NCBI GenBank assembly: GCA_964549275.1
Contig: CAZJUP010000010.1
Coordinates: forward strand, 30,619-94,618
DNA: 64,000 bases
Direction of reading: 5' to 3'
From: CAZJUP01 sp964549275
GTDB taxonomy: Bacteria > Fidelibacterota > Marinisomatia > Marinisomatales > TCS55
The notes below the pieces were generated by a model. That model did not search any database, was not told the origin of the DNA, and saw nothing but the letters and a program-made list of their open reading frames with translations. The stretch's first letter is position 1, and the number at the start of each line of letters is the position of its first letter. This document shows positions 28,046-36,334 of the stretch, piece by piece. A program made the position numbers and the translations under genes.

Positions 28046-29374
28046 ATGAGTAAATCATACGCTATTGAAACTTTTGGCTGCCAGATGAATGTGGCAGATT
28101 CAGAATTGGTTGCAGGACTCCTCCAAAAAGAAGGATATGTTGAATCCAAAGACCTTGAATCTGCCGATGCCATTTTTGTGAATACCTGTGCCATTAGGGA
28201 ACATGCAGAAGAAAAGGTTCACTCCCGCCTTGGAAAATACGGGCGCATAAAGCAGGATCGTCCCCATGTTATTATCGGGATGCTGGGATGTATGGCTCAA
28301 CATTTGAAGGATGATATCCTTGAATCCAAACCCTATGTCGATATTGTATTGGGACCGGATTCCTACAGACGTCTTCCTGAAATGCTGAAGGAAAGACGGG
28401 GAGAGAAAAACCATATTGTTGACACAAAACTTTCTCGATTTGAAGTTTATGAAGATTTATTTCCCAGCAGAAATGAAGGATTCAATGCCTGGATATCCAT
28501 AATGAGGGGGTGCGATAAATTCTGTACGTTCTGTATCGTGCCTTTTACCAGAGGCAGAGAACGCAGCCGGTCCATAGAAAGCATAGTCAGGGAGACAAAG
28601 CAGGCTGTAAGAGATGGTTTTATTGAAATTACTTTGTTGGGTCAAAATGTTAATTCGTATCGCCACGAAAACCGGGAATTTCATCATCTCCTTGAGGCGG
28701 TGGCACAAATTCCCGGAGTAAAAAGAATTCGGTACACATCTCCCCATCCGCAAGACATGACCGACGAGGTGATTAAAGTGATGGCTGATTATGACTCCAT
28801 TTGTAACTATGTTCATCTTCCTCTTCAGGCAGGAAATAACCAAGTTCTCAAGCGGATGAATCGTACGTATACAAAGCAACAATTTTTAACTCTTGCTGAA
28901 AAAATCCGTAAGGGATTACCCCATGTGGGACTGTCGACAGATATTATTGTCGGTTTCCCTGGTGAAACTGAAAATCAATTTTCAGAAACATTGGAGGTGA
29001 TGGATGCGGTGCGTTTTGATTCAGCGTTTACATTTAAATATTCTGCTCGTCCCGGAACAAAAGCAGCTGAATACACTGATGCTGTCCCGGAAAAAGATAA
29101 ACAGAATAGGCTTGAACGATTGATAGATCGCCAAAAAATGCATACATTAGAACGGAATATGAAGATGGTCGGACGGACGGAACACATATTAGTTGAAAAA
29201 GAAAGTAAGAGGTCTTCTACTCAATGGGCGGGTCGGACTGACAACAATAAATGGGTAATTTTTGATAAAGGGTCCGCTCGGGTAAAAGATCTGGTTCCCG
29301 TGGAGATAACTGAAGCAAAAGGGATTAGCCTCCACGGTAAGATTGTTAAACAACAAGAAATGGAAGCAGCCTGA
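28046..29374 (+). CDS. miaB: tRNA-2-methylthio-N6-isopentenyladenosine synthase MiaB
   Basis: Radical-SAM methylthiotransferase modifying i6A37 of tRNAs. 442 residues. N-terminal MTTase domain with three cluster cysteines (FGCQMN, NTCAIR, GCMAQ), radical SAM motif CDKFCTFC (CxxxCxxC), and a C-terminal TRAM domain (about 375-437). Family features point to MiaB rather than RimO or MtaB, for example RGCDKFCTFCIVPFTRGRE. One-base overlap with the next gene. Confidence 0.96.
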   Translation: MSKSYAIETFGCQMNVADSELVAGLLQKEGYVESKDLESADAIFVNTCAIREHAEEKVHSRLGKYGRIKQDRPHVIIGMLGCMAQHLKDDILESKPYVDIVLGPDSYRRLPEMLKERRGEKNHIVDTKLSRFEVYEDLFPSRNEGFNAWISIMRGCDKFCTFCIVPFTRGRERSRSIESIVRETKQAVRDGFIEITLLGQNVNSYRHENREFHHLLEAVAQIPGVKRIRYTSPHPQDMTDEVIKVMADYDSICNYVHLPLQAGNNQVLKRMNRTYTKQQFLTLAEKIRKGLPHVGLSTDIIVGFPGETENQFSETLEVMDAVRFDSAFTFKYSARPGTKAAEYTDAVPEKDKQNRLERLIDRQKMHTLERNMKMVGRTEHILVEKESKRSSTQWAGRTDNNKWVIFDKGSARVKDLVPVEITEAKGISLHGKIVKQQEMEAA

Positions 29375-29691
29375 TGAAACTTGTAAAAATATTCAGCGGA
29401 TTAGCTGTATTAATTCTCATCCTTATTTTTCTCCTGCAAAACACAGCAGAGGTCAGTGTTAACTTAATTTTTGCAAAATACGAAAACGTCCATGTTGCTT
29501 TTGTCATGGTGGGAGCCTTGGCGCTGGGAATCTTGGTAGGATATGGTGTTGCGGTTACACAAATCCTTACATCTAAGGGAGAGATTCGGTCATTAAAAGT
29601 GAAAAATCGTCGAATTTCAGATGAACTTAATGATTTAAGAAATGTGGCGATTGATGAAGGTATTTATGATGCCGAAGATGGAGATGCCTGA
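29374..29691 (+). CDS. lapA: LapA-domain (DUF1049) membrane protein
   Basis: 105 residues, two membrane helices (about 6-24 and 39-61) followed by a coiled-coil tail (KGEIRSLKVKNRRISDELNDLR), the usual LapA/YciS layout. In E. coli LapA pairs with LapB to control LPS synthesis through LpxC turnover. The next gene here is a membrane-anchored TPR protein, which preserves the LapA-LapB arrangement. Confidence 0.8.
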   Translation: MKLVKIFSGLAVLILILIFLLQNTAEVSVNLIFAKYENVHVAFVMVGALALGILVGYGVAVTQILTSKGEIRSLKVKNRRISDELNDLRNVAIDEGIYDAEDGDA

Positions 29692-29693
29692 CA

Positions 29694-30743
29694 TTGGATA
29701 TTATTCTATATACTATAATCGCCCTGGTTATTGTCGGGGGTGTTCTTCTCTTTTCCTTTCGCCCCAAAAAGCCTAAAAGGACAGAATCTCTTTATACCCA
29801 AGCTCTGAATGCCATGGTTAAGGGGGAAACTAAAAAAGCCTTGAATCATCTCAGAGATGTGGTAAAACAGGATACGAATCACATTGATGCCTATATTCAA
29901 ATGGGGGATATTCAACGGGAGCAGGGAAATCCTCAGCAGGCGTTAAAAATTCACCAATCTTTAACGGTTCGTCCAAATTTGTCCGATTCACTTCAGAGGG
30001 ATATTCATAAATCTCTTGCGTTAGACTTTGAACAAACCGGACAGTTAAACAAGGCAAGACAGGAAGCTGAAAGGGTTTTGAAATTTGATAAAAAAAGCAC
30101 TTGGGCGAATCATTTCATTTTAGCGATGGCTGAAAAGAACAGGGATTGGGATCGGGCAGTACATATCGCTAAAATGATACAAAAAATAAATAAAGTAAAA
30201 GATAGCCAACAGTTAAGCCGTTTTCAGGTTTATCAGGGACTGGATCAACTGGAAAAAGGCAACAAAAAAGATGCTGAAGATCATTTTAATAAAGCGATCA
30301 AACAAGCTCCGAATTATCATTTACCTTATCTTCATCTTGGAGATTTATACGCTGAAGAACGAAACTTAGTGAAAGCAATCGAAAATTGGGAAATGTTCGC
30401 GTTATGCAGCCCTGAAGAGGGAAAAAGCGTTTTTGCAAAAATTGAAGCAGCTTTATTTGATTTAGGACGGTTTAGTGAAGTTGAAAATTTTTATAAACGA
30501 ATTTTGGACAAGAACCCATCCAACCTGGATGCTCTTTCAAAATTGGCAAATGTCTTTGAAGAAAAAGGTGAACATCAGAATGCCCTAACCCTGGTGGAAG
30601 ATGCCTTATCCCGTTTTGGAGAATCCATTCATGCACGTTTGATGAAATTAAAGTTGTCTTTAAAAGAGGAACGCCCGCATGAATTAGCGAATCAAATAGA
30701 TGTTATCATTGCATTGCTATCAAAAAATGATGAGGAACAATGA
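29694..30743 (+). CDS. LapB-like membrane-anchored TPR protein
   Basis: 349 residues: one N-terminal membrane helix (about 3-20) and roughly eight TPR units, the LapB/YciM layout, directly after a lapA-like gene. Unlike E. coli LapB, no C-terminal CxxC rubredoxin-like metal site is present; the protein ends LSKNDEEQ. The start is TTG, two bases after the lapA stop. A role in envelope-lipid control is inferred from pairing only. Confidence 0.72.
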   Translation: MDIILYTIIALVIVGGVLLFSFRPKKPKRTESLYTQALNAMVKGETKKALNHLRDVVKQDTNHIDAYIQMGDIQREQGNPQQALKIHQSLTVRPNLSDSLQRDIHKSLALDFEQTGQLNKARQEAERVLKFDKKSTWANHFILAMAEKNRDWDRAVHIAKMIQKINKVKDSQQLSRFQVYQGLDQLEKGNKKDAEDHFNKAIKQAPNYHLPYLHLGDLYAEERNLVKAIENWEMFALCSPEEGKSVFAKIEAALFDLGRFSEVENFYKRILDKNPSNLDALSKLANVFEEKGEHQNALTLVEDALSRFGESIHARLMKLKLSLKEERPHELANQIDVIIALLSKNDEEQ

Positions 30744-31591
30744 ATCCCTCACTAAGGGCAATATTCATCGGACTCCTATTTACCTCGGTTTTACCAGCCC
30801 AAAATGTTGAATTATACCTTTCACTTTTAGAAAAAGGCAGGGTAAGTGAAGTTCGAGAAAATATCCCGGAATTACTGTCCCGTTATCCTGAGAATTCCGG
30901 TGTTCGATTTTTAAAAGCGATAACTACAGAAAATGGGGATTCAGCTATCACACTTTTCAGGACAATTATAGAGGATTATCCCGAAAGTGAATATGCCTCG
31001 GAATCCGCATTAAAGATTGGGGAATATTTATTTGCACGCGGGCTTTACACTCAAGCTTCAAATCAATTAAAGTCATTTTTATTCCGTTATCCAAAATCGA
31101 AACATCATCAGCAAGCCATGGATTTAATGGTAAATGCCTATGATGCAACAGGTGAAAGTGATTCAGCATTAATCGTCTTAAAACAATTAAAAATCATGTA
31201 TCCGGTATTGAATTATGAAGGGTATGGGATTAAAGGATTGGATTCCCGAACCCGGGAAGCAAAATTAGTAAAATTAGACCCGAAACGGACATCAAAACGT
31301 CTTCAGTCTATTAAGCCTAAGAAAATATTAAAACTGGTTCATAAACCCTTATCCATGGATTGGGTTGTACAGGTTGGTGCATTTGGAAAATATCAAAATG
31401 CTAAACGGTTGAAATCCATGATTGAGGAAGGTGGCTTCCCAGTGGAAATCCATGAGGTGAATTCCAATGGACGTAGATTGCATGCTGTTCGAGTTGTGCG
31501 TTTCGAAACCCGTGAAGAAGCAGATAAAACCGGCCAAAAGTTAAGCCACAAGTTTGGGCTGGATTTTAGGCTTATTAAAAAACCGAAATAA
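30740..31591 (+). CDS. TPR and SPOR-domain secreted protein
   Basis: 283 residues. Signal peptide (about 1-20, ending SVLPAQ), TPR-like repeats (about 25-150, including YPESEYASESALKIGEYL), a basic linker, then a C-terminal SPOR domain (about 205-280, WVVQVGAFGKYQNAKRL). SPOR domains bind denuded glycan strands at division sites. It overlaps the previous gene by four bases. The selenocysteine tRNA begins 28 bp after its stop. Confidence 0.82.
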   Translation: MNPSLRAIFIGLLFTSVLPAQNVELYLSLLEKGRVSEVRENIPELLSRYPENSGVRFLKAITTENGDSAITLFRTIIEDYPESEYASESALKIGEYLFARGLYTQASNQLKSFLFRYPKSKHHQQAMDLMVNAYDATGESDSALIVLKQLKIMYPVLNYEGYGIKGLDSRTREAKLVKLDPKRTSKRLQSIKPKKILKLVHKPLSMDWVVQVGAFGKYQNAKRLKSMIEEGGFPVEIHEVNSNGRRLHAVRVVRFETREEADKTGQKLSHKFGLDFRLIKKPK

Positions 31592-31618
31592 TTCTCAGGA
31601 TTTCTGAGTAACAATATT

Positions 31619-31710
31619 GGGAATGATTGCGAGGCTGGTGCCCGCCGCGGTCTTCAAAACCGTTGTCTCCATGCGAGTGGGGAGCTGGGTTCGATTCCCA
31701 GGCGTTCCCG
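31619..31710 (+). tRNA. selC: tRNA-Sec (anticodon TCA), selC
   Basis: 92-base selenocysteine tRNA. Acceptor strands GGGAATG (31619-31625) and CGTTCCC (31703-31709) pair with one G-T wobble, discriminator G at 31710. The anticodon loop CTTCAAA gives TCA, read as UGA; a long variable arm (TTGTCTCC...GGGGAG region) and T arm CTGGG-TTCGATT-CCCAG follow. Overall length and layout match bacterial selC (E. coli form also 92 without CCA). CCA is not encoded (CAA follows). Its presence predicts that the genome uses selenocysteine; selA, selB and selD are not in the window. Confidence 0.95.
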
Positions 31711-31713
31711 CAA
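31652..31713 (+). repeat. Left attachment repeat (within tRNA-Sec)
   Basis: 62-bp copy that starts in the anticodon loop (CTTCAAAACC) and ends three bases past the tRNA discriminator. It is identical to 38270-38331. In the usual model this copy came in with the element and completes the tRNA gene. Confidence 0.9.
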
Positions 31714-31803
31714 TGTTTAAAAAGTCTGTAAGTTCACACATACGCAGACTTAGCATTTTATATAATTTCCAATCCCCCAATTCCGGAATTTTCCCAAAAA
31801 CCG

Positions 31804-31861
31804 CCAATTGGTCTCAAATAGTCCCAATTGGTCTCGGTAATGGCATAAAAGTGGCACAAAA
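31804..31861 (+). repeat. Candidate integrase arm-type repeats
   Basis: Two copies of CCAATTGGTCTC at 31804-31815 and 31824-31835, spaced exactly 20 bp (two helical turns), followed by TGGCATAAAA (31841-31850) and TGGCACAAAA (31852-31861). Such short phased repeats just inside an attachment site are typical of tyrosine-integrase arm sites. A GGCACAAA string recurs near the other end (38225-38232). Inference only; the rest of 31714-32000 shows no gene I can support. Confidence 0.45.
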
Positions 31862-32003
31862 TTTTGGGTGGATCAGTATGTCAGAATACCAAAATTCATT
31901 TATCCGATCTCCGAAATTGTAAATAATGGAATTGATTTAATTAAATCTGGAACTATTTAAAATTGAAATTGTAAATCCCTAAAAGGTAATAGAGAAATTG
32001 ACC

Positions 32004-32027
32004 TTGGCACCCGATTCGGGTAGCCAA
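32004..32027 (+). ncRNA. Leader hairpin upstream of the VIT/sortase operon
   Basis: A compact hairpin: TTGGC-ACCCG paired with CGGGT-A-GCCAA, one bulged base and a 3-nt loop. It sits four bases before a strong terminator hairpin. Together they could be the sensing arm of an attenuator or the 3' part of a small RNA. I do not recognise a known riboswitch class. Confidence 0.4.
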
Positions 32028-32031
32028 CTTC

Positions 32032-32076
32032 AAGCCGGAGGGCTGTCATTAATCTGACAGTTTCCGGCTTTTTTTA
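32032..32076 (+). terminator. Strong intrinsic terminator or attenuator before the VIT gene
   Basis: Outer stem AAGCCGGA (32032-32039) with TCCGGCTT (32063-32070), inner stem CTGTCA (32043-32048) with TGACAG (32055-32060), loop TTAATC, then a run of seven T. It ends about 25 bases before the VIT start codon, so any promoter further upstream must read through it. Either it ends a short transcript from the tRNA side or it is a leader attenuator. Confidence 0.8.
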
Positions 32077-32100
32077 TGCCTAAACAGGAAGGAAAATATC

Positions 32101-34266
32101 ATGATGAATAAATCAAGTCGCTTCAGGGCAGTTGCACTTTTACTCGTTTTTATTACAACTGCATTTGCGAACCCAAATGATAAAAAACCGGTCAAGATAA
32201 ATGAAATAAATACGGGAACTCTGCTTCAAAAAGGAGATGAGCCGGGCAATTTTTATGAATTACCACGGTTGGATACCAATGTTAAACTGAAAATAGATGG
32301 AATCGTCGTGAGCGCAACTGTGGATCAAATGTTTCTCAACAATTCAAATAAACCGATAGAAGCTGTTTATGTTTTCCCCCTCCCTGATAAGGCTGCTGTC
32401 TATGATATGCAAATGCAGGTAAATGATCGATTTATTCAAAGTGTGGTTAAAGAAAGGAAAGAAGCGAAGAAGGCCTATGAGCGGGCAAAATCAGAGGGGA
32501 AACGTGCCTCACTAACGGAACAGGAACGTCCCAATGTATTCACCAATTCAGTGGCAAATATCCTGCCCGGCGATACAATCGTTGTGCGGCTGAGATTTGT
32601 TGATTACCTGGAATATTCCAGTGGTGAATTTAAACTGCGATTTCCTATGGTGGTGGGCCCCCGCTATATCCCGGGTGAACATGCAGTCGATTTTAGTGGT
32701 AATGGATGGTCATTTGATACGGAGGAGGTACTGGATGGCAGTCGTATTACACCTCCTGTAAGGAAGAAAACGGGGAATACTATATCTTTGAAAGTGGATT
32801 TGAATGCGGGATTTGCCTTGGGGAAAGTCTGGTCTCCTACCCATTCATTGAATATTAATAATCGTGGTACTGGATTAAGAACGATTACTTTTGATAAAAA
32901 GAAGGAAGTTCCCAATCGGGATTTTGTGCTTTCATTCAGTTTGTTAAATCCGGACAAGCCCAACAGCGCCTTATTTACATCAAAAGTGGGTAACGATAAA
33001 TATTTTATGTCCATGACCATTCCCCCGGTTGAAGGGAGCTATACACCACTTCCAAAAGAGGTCATTTATATACTGGATATATCCGGATCCATGGAAGGGG
33101 AGTCCATTCGCCAGGCAAAACAGGCAATCTCCCAAGCGATAAGGGGCTTAGGTTCTGAAGATTATTTTAATGTAATCATTTTTAATGACTATTATTCTCC
33201 CTTCTTTGAAAAACCGATGGCTGCTACCCAAAAAATGAAAAACAAAGCATTTGAATATATCATTCGCATTGAGGCCAATGGTGGAACGGAAGCATTGCCC
33301 GCTTTGCTATTTGGCATGAAGCAGATCGGAGTGAGTAACGCATTCCCCATGATTTTCTTTATAACAGATGGTGTTGTTGGAAATGAAGAAGCAATCATTC
33401 GTAATGTGAATTATTCAATCGGTGATACCCGCTTATTCAGTATTGGAATCGGTTCAGCGCCCAATAGCTACCTCCTGCGTAAAATATCTAAATATGGTCG
33501 GGGGTCTTTCACCTATATCAACTCTGTTGAAGATGTGGATCAAAAAATTGAGACACTCCTTAAAAAGATTGATCTCCCTGTATTATCGGATCTTCAGTTT
33601 TCCTATGGTGGTGCCCACGATTTATATCCCAATCCCATTCAGGATTTATACCATGATGAACCGCTTATTTTATTCGGAAAAGTTCATTATTCTTCCTCCA
33701 TGGAGCACGCCACTCTCAAAGGTAATATGTCGGATGGCCCGGTTGAGTTTCCCTTAACCCTCGATTGGAGTCATGCCAATACCTCACCGGCCATTCCGAC
33801 ACTTTGGGCGAGATCCAAGATAACCGGCCTCATGGATGAATATCAATTGGGTGATAATTCTAAAAGGAAAGAAATTATTGATTTGGCTGTTGATCATCAT
33901 ATTTTGACCAAATTTACTTCTTTCTTGGCCATTGAGAATCGGGTTGTCAACCCAATGTCTGAATTAATATCCTTGGCCATTCCTACAGACCTGCCCCACG
34001 GGTGGGATTATGATGCTGTTTTCGGTCCACCCTCTGGTGGTGTATTACCGGTTACTTATGCCTCAAGGAGCGGGGGTGGCGGCCCGTACGCATCCATGCC
34101 AAAACCGGCATCTTACAAACCTGGTGCCAGTACATCATCTGATCCGCAAACATTCGCAACAATATCCCTTCCACAGACCGGAACAAAGTTTCCTTTATTC
34201 ATCTTGATTGGCTTTACTTTTATTACAGTAGGGGTAATCGTGATTTTCCTTCTGAAACGCACATGA
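32101..34266 (+). CDS. VIT and von Willebrand A domain protein with LPQTG sorting signal (marine sortase target)
   Basis: 721 residues. Signal peptide (about 1-23), VIT domain (about 40-170), vWA domain from about 318 with MIDAS DISGS (Asp326, Ser328, Ser330), and a C-terminal sorting signal: LPQTG at 690-694, hydrophobic helix, and KRT tail. This layout matches the family annotated as marine proteobacterial sortase target protein. AAGGA lies seven bases before the ATG; a second ATG follows. The sortase gene overlaps its stop, so a one-substrate enzyme pair is likely. Eukaryotic relatives are inter-alpha-trypsin inhibitor heavy chains. Confidence 0.92.
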   Translation: MMNKSSRFRAVALLLVFITTAFANPNDKKPVKINEINTGTLLQKGDEPGNFYELPRLDTNVKLKIDGIVVSATVDQMFLNNSNKPIEAVYVFPLPDKAAVYDMQMQVNDRFIQSVVKERKEAKKAYERAKSEGKRASLTEQERPNVFTNSVANILPGDTIVVRLRFVDYLEYSSGEFKLRFPMVVGPRYIPGEHAVDFSGNGWSFDTEEVLDGSRITPPVRKKTGNTISLKVDLNAGFALGKVWSPTHSLNINNRGTGLRTITFDKKKEVPNRDFVLSFSLLNPDKPNSALFTSKVGNDKYFMSMTIPPVEGSYTPLPKEVIYILDISGSMEGESIRQAKQAISQAIRGLGSEDYFNVIIFNDYYSPFFEKPMAATQKMKNKAFEYIIRIEANGGTEALPALLFGMKQIGVSNAFPMIFFITDGVVGNEEAIIRNVNYSIGDTRLFSIGIGSAPNSYLLRKISKYGRGSFTYINSVEDVDQKIETLLKKIDLPVLSDLQFSYGGAHDLYPNPIQDLYHDEPLILFGKVHYSSSMEHATLKGNMSDGPVEFPLTLDWSHANTSPAIPTLWARSKITGLMDEYQLGDNSKRKEIIDLAVDHHILTKFTSFLAIENRVVNPMSELISLAIPTDLPHGWDYDAVFGPPSGGVLPVTYASRSGGGGPYASMPKPASYKPGASTSSDPQTFATISLPQTGTKFPLFILIGFTFITVGVIVIFLLKRT

Positions 34267-34823
34267 ATAAAGGCAGGATCATTCCTTTTGTTATTATTGG
34301 AATTGGGTTACTAATCCTGTCCAGGCCGGTTTATTTTTATGGGAAAGGTATTCTTGCGGAGTCCCTTTTGAATAATGCCTGGGCAGAAACAAAAAGAACC
34401 CATAAAATTGAAAAACCGTGGCGTTGGGCCGACTTCCATCCCATAGGCCGCATTTCAATACCGTCCATAAGTCTTTCATCTGTTGTGGTGGATAATATTT
34501 CAGTGGAAGCACTGGCATTCGGGCCCGGCCATTTATCCAATTCTGCAACCATTGGTGAAGGAGGGAATATCGTTATTGCCGGCCATCGAGACAGTTATTT
34601 CCGGTCCTTAAAAGATATAAAATTGGGAGACCTCATTCAATTGGAATCCAAATATAATATCCAGTATTATGAGGTAAAGGAAACCGTACCTACCCATGCC
34701 AGTGATATTTATTGGGTGGAGAATACGGATTATAATTGCCTTACACTCGTTACCTGCTATCCTTTTAATTATATTGGAGAAGCGGATGAACGGTTTATTG
34801 TGAGGGCTGAATTAATTGACTGA
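34263..34823 (+). CDS. Sortase, marine proteobacterial type
   Basis: 186-residue cysteine transpeptidase. N-terminal membrane anchor (about 6-24), then the sortase barrel with His108 (IVIAGHRDS), Cys165 in TLVTC and Arg177 (DERFIVRA), the full catalytic triad. ATGA overlap with the VIT/LPQTG gene. In Gram-negatives such sortases have a single neighbouring target. Where the target is attached, wall or other acceptor, is unknown. Confidence 0.93.
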   Translation: MNKGRIIPFVIIGIGLLILSRPVYFYGKGILAESLLNNAWAETKRTHKIEKPWRWADFHPIGRISIPSISLSSVVVDNISVEALAFGPGHLSNSATIGEGGNIVIAGHRDSYFRSLKDIKLGDLIQLESKYNIQYYEVKETVPTHASDIYWVENTDYNCLTLVTCYPFNYIGEADERFIVRAELID

Positions 34824-34930
34824 TAATAAAAAGGTAGAATCTTTTGAATGTGATAAAAATTAATGTAGATTGCACACAGTGTAGCAACTACCTTAGGGAT
34901 TGGACATTGCGAGATTTAAGGAGTTGTCAA

Positions 34931-35053
34931 ATGAAAACTATAAAGTACATTTTATCGAAACTTCCCACAGGGGCTGTAGCCCCTGATAGGGGGAGAACAG
35001 TCTTTTTTAATCCTGATGCCGTAATTGAATCTCAAGCTGGGTATCACCTATGA
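34931..35053 (+). CDS. Possible 40-residue small protein
   Basis: Starts MKTIKYILSKLPTGAVAP behind a good AAGGAG site eight bases upstream. It contains a perfect inverted repeat AGGGGCT-GT-AGCCCCT at DNA level, so the stretch may instead be structural. The frame is open from a TTG at 34844. No family recognised; may be a remnant between two island segments. Confidence 0.25.
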   Translation: MKTIKYILSKLPTGAVAPDRGRTVFFNPDAVIESQAGYHL

Positions 35054-35084
35054 ATAAACCCACAAAGAAAAATGGGCTTTATTT

Positions 35085-35510
35085 ATGGGCGTAAAGAAAT
35101 TAAAAAATCTGAAAATTAATAAATTCCTCGATCACATGGAATTTTTAGGGTATGAAATAATTGATGAAGAAAAAAGAGAAGAATATATTCGTGCGATTCA
35201 CACCAATAAGCCAACAATGTTAATACAATTATATGAAGATGTTTTGGTGGTTCATTCCCTATTACCCGTGAGAGAAGAATTGTTAGATAATAAAATAAAG
35301 GTACAAAAATTTGTTCATGAATTAAATGACCATGGAAATTTTGTTTTTGCTGGCTTGACAGAAGATAATAATGTGTTCTTTTTTGCTTATTATTTCGGTC
35401 TCTATGGTAAAAAAGAATTTGGACGATTTATTGATATGTTCAATGAGGATTATTTTTCAAAAGTGCATTCTGTAGATGATTGGAAGAAGTATTTGGAGGC
35501 CGAAGAATGA
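35085..35510 (+). CDS. Hypothetical protein, YbjN-like appearance
   Basis: 141 residues, acidic, no membrane segments, alternating strands and helices (for example NFVFAGLTEDNNVFFFAYYFG). Size and pattern are a little like YbjN / type III chaperone-like folds, but I cannot name a family with confidence. Codon use is A+T-rich like its downstream neighbours, which fits island origin. Confidence 0.55.
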   Translation: MGVKKLKNLKINKFLDHMEFLGYEIIDEEKREEYIRAIHTNKPTMLIQLYEDVLVVHSLLPVREELLDNKIKVQKFVHELNDHGNFVFAGLTEDNNVFFFAYYFGLYGKKEFGRFIDMFNEDYFSKVHSVDDWKKYLEAEE

Positions 35511-35575
35511 ATTCAGGCCTTATATTTATTGTTGATAGACCGCATAAGTTAAATTATTAGGAGACTATAAATAAT

Positions 35576-36334
35576 ATGGAAATTCCACTAAAACTTGCGA
35601 TTAAAAACTTTTACCAGATAAATGATTCATATGTATCAGAATTAATTTCTATTTGTTTTCTTTTTGAATCCTCAATATATGGTATCGAAATTACTGATGG
35701 GTATGATTTTACTGATTTTGAAGAAACACCCGATGACCATGGCATTTATAATCTTTCGGAGGTAATGCGAAAACGGCTTTATGATCAGTTTTACAAAGAA
35801 TATAATTTAACAAAATTTCCAATTATTTTATTAATAGCAGTGTTAGATGCATTTATCGAGAGTGTTTATAATGGTTGGCTAAAAAATACCGATTTATTTT
35901 CAAGTATTATTGACGATTATAAAGAGTTGCTATTGTTAGGAAAAATTAATCAAGAAAACTCGAGTACTAAAATTCGGCATTTTTTAAGAAAGATTGAATC
36001 AAGTCAATATGGATATCCGGGAAATAATAGAAAAGAAAAATATGAAAAATTATTGAATGATTATATCAATGAAAGGCTTGCATCACCTAAGGATATAAAA
36101 TACTATAATCCAGAAAATCTTTTTTTTAGAGACTATGTCAACTTTCCATTTGATTATGAAAAAACAATTAAAATTCATTATTCTTTGAGGGCGAAGCGTA
36201 ACAAAATAGTTCATTCCAACTATTTTATAAATACTGATGAAATTGATAATGATGAAGTAAAATATGCGTTAGCAAATACATTTGAAATATTAATTGCTTT
36301 AAGATTCGCACCATTTTTATGGGTTTCAAATTGA
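35576..36334 (+). CDS. HEPN-like protein, candidate RNase / defence effector
   Basis: 252 residues, mainly helical. Near the C-terminus LRAKRNKIVHSN contains the RNxxxH motif (Arg208, His213) that marks catalytic HEPN RNases, placed in the expected final helical segment. HEPN proteins act in toxin-antitoxin, abortive infection and CRISPR systems. AGGAG lies about 12 bases before the ATG. The next frame is an EVE-domain gene starting inside its 3' end. Very A+T-rich: hand counts of 60-base lines at 36181 and 36241 give 19 and 13 G/C, against 24 at 32941. Could also be a non-catalytic relative such as a swt1/MAE-type HEPN. Confidence 0.6.
   Translation: MEIPLKLAIKNFYQINDSYVSELISICFLFESSIYGIEITDGYDFTDFEETPDDHGIYNLSEVMRKRLYDQFYKEYNLTKFPIILLIAVLDAFIESVYNGWLKNTDLFSSIIDDYKELLLLGKINQENSSTKIRHFLRKIESSQYGYPGNNRKEKYEKLLNDYINERLASPKDIKYYNPENLFFRDYVNFPFDYEKTIKIHYSLRAKRNKIVHSNYFINTDEIDNDEVKYALANTFEILIALRFAPFLWVSN

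Noticed and set aside
28457..28882. 141-residue minus-strand frame inside miaB
   Set aside because: Antisense shadow of a certain gene.
31617..31922. 101-residue plus-strand frame through the tRNA-Sec gene
   Set aside because: Its first third is the tRNA sequence itself and the rest covers the repeat region; no protein-like composition.
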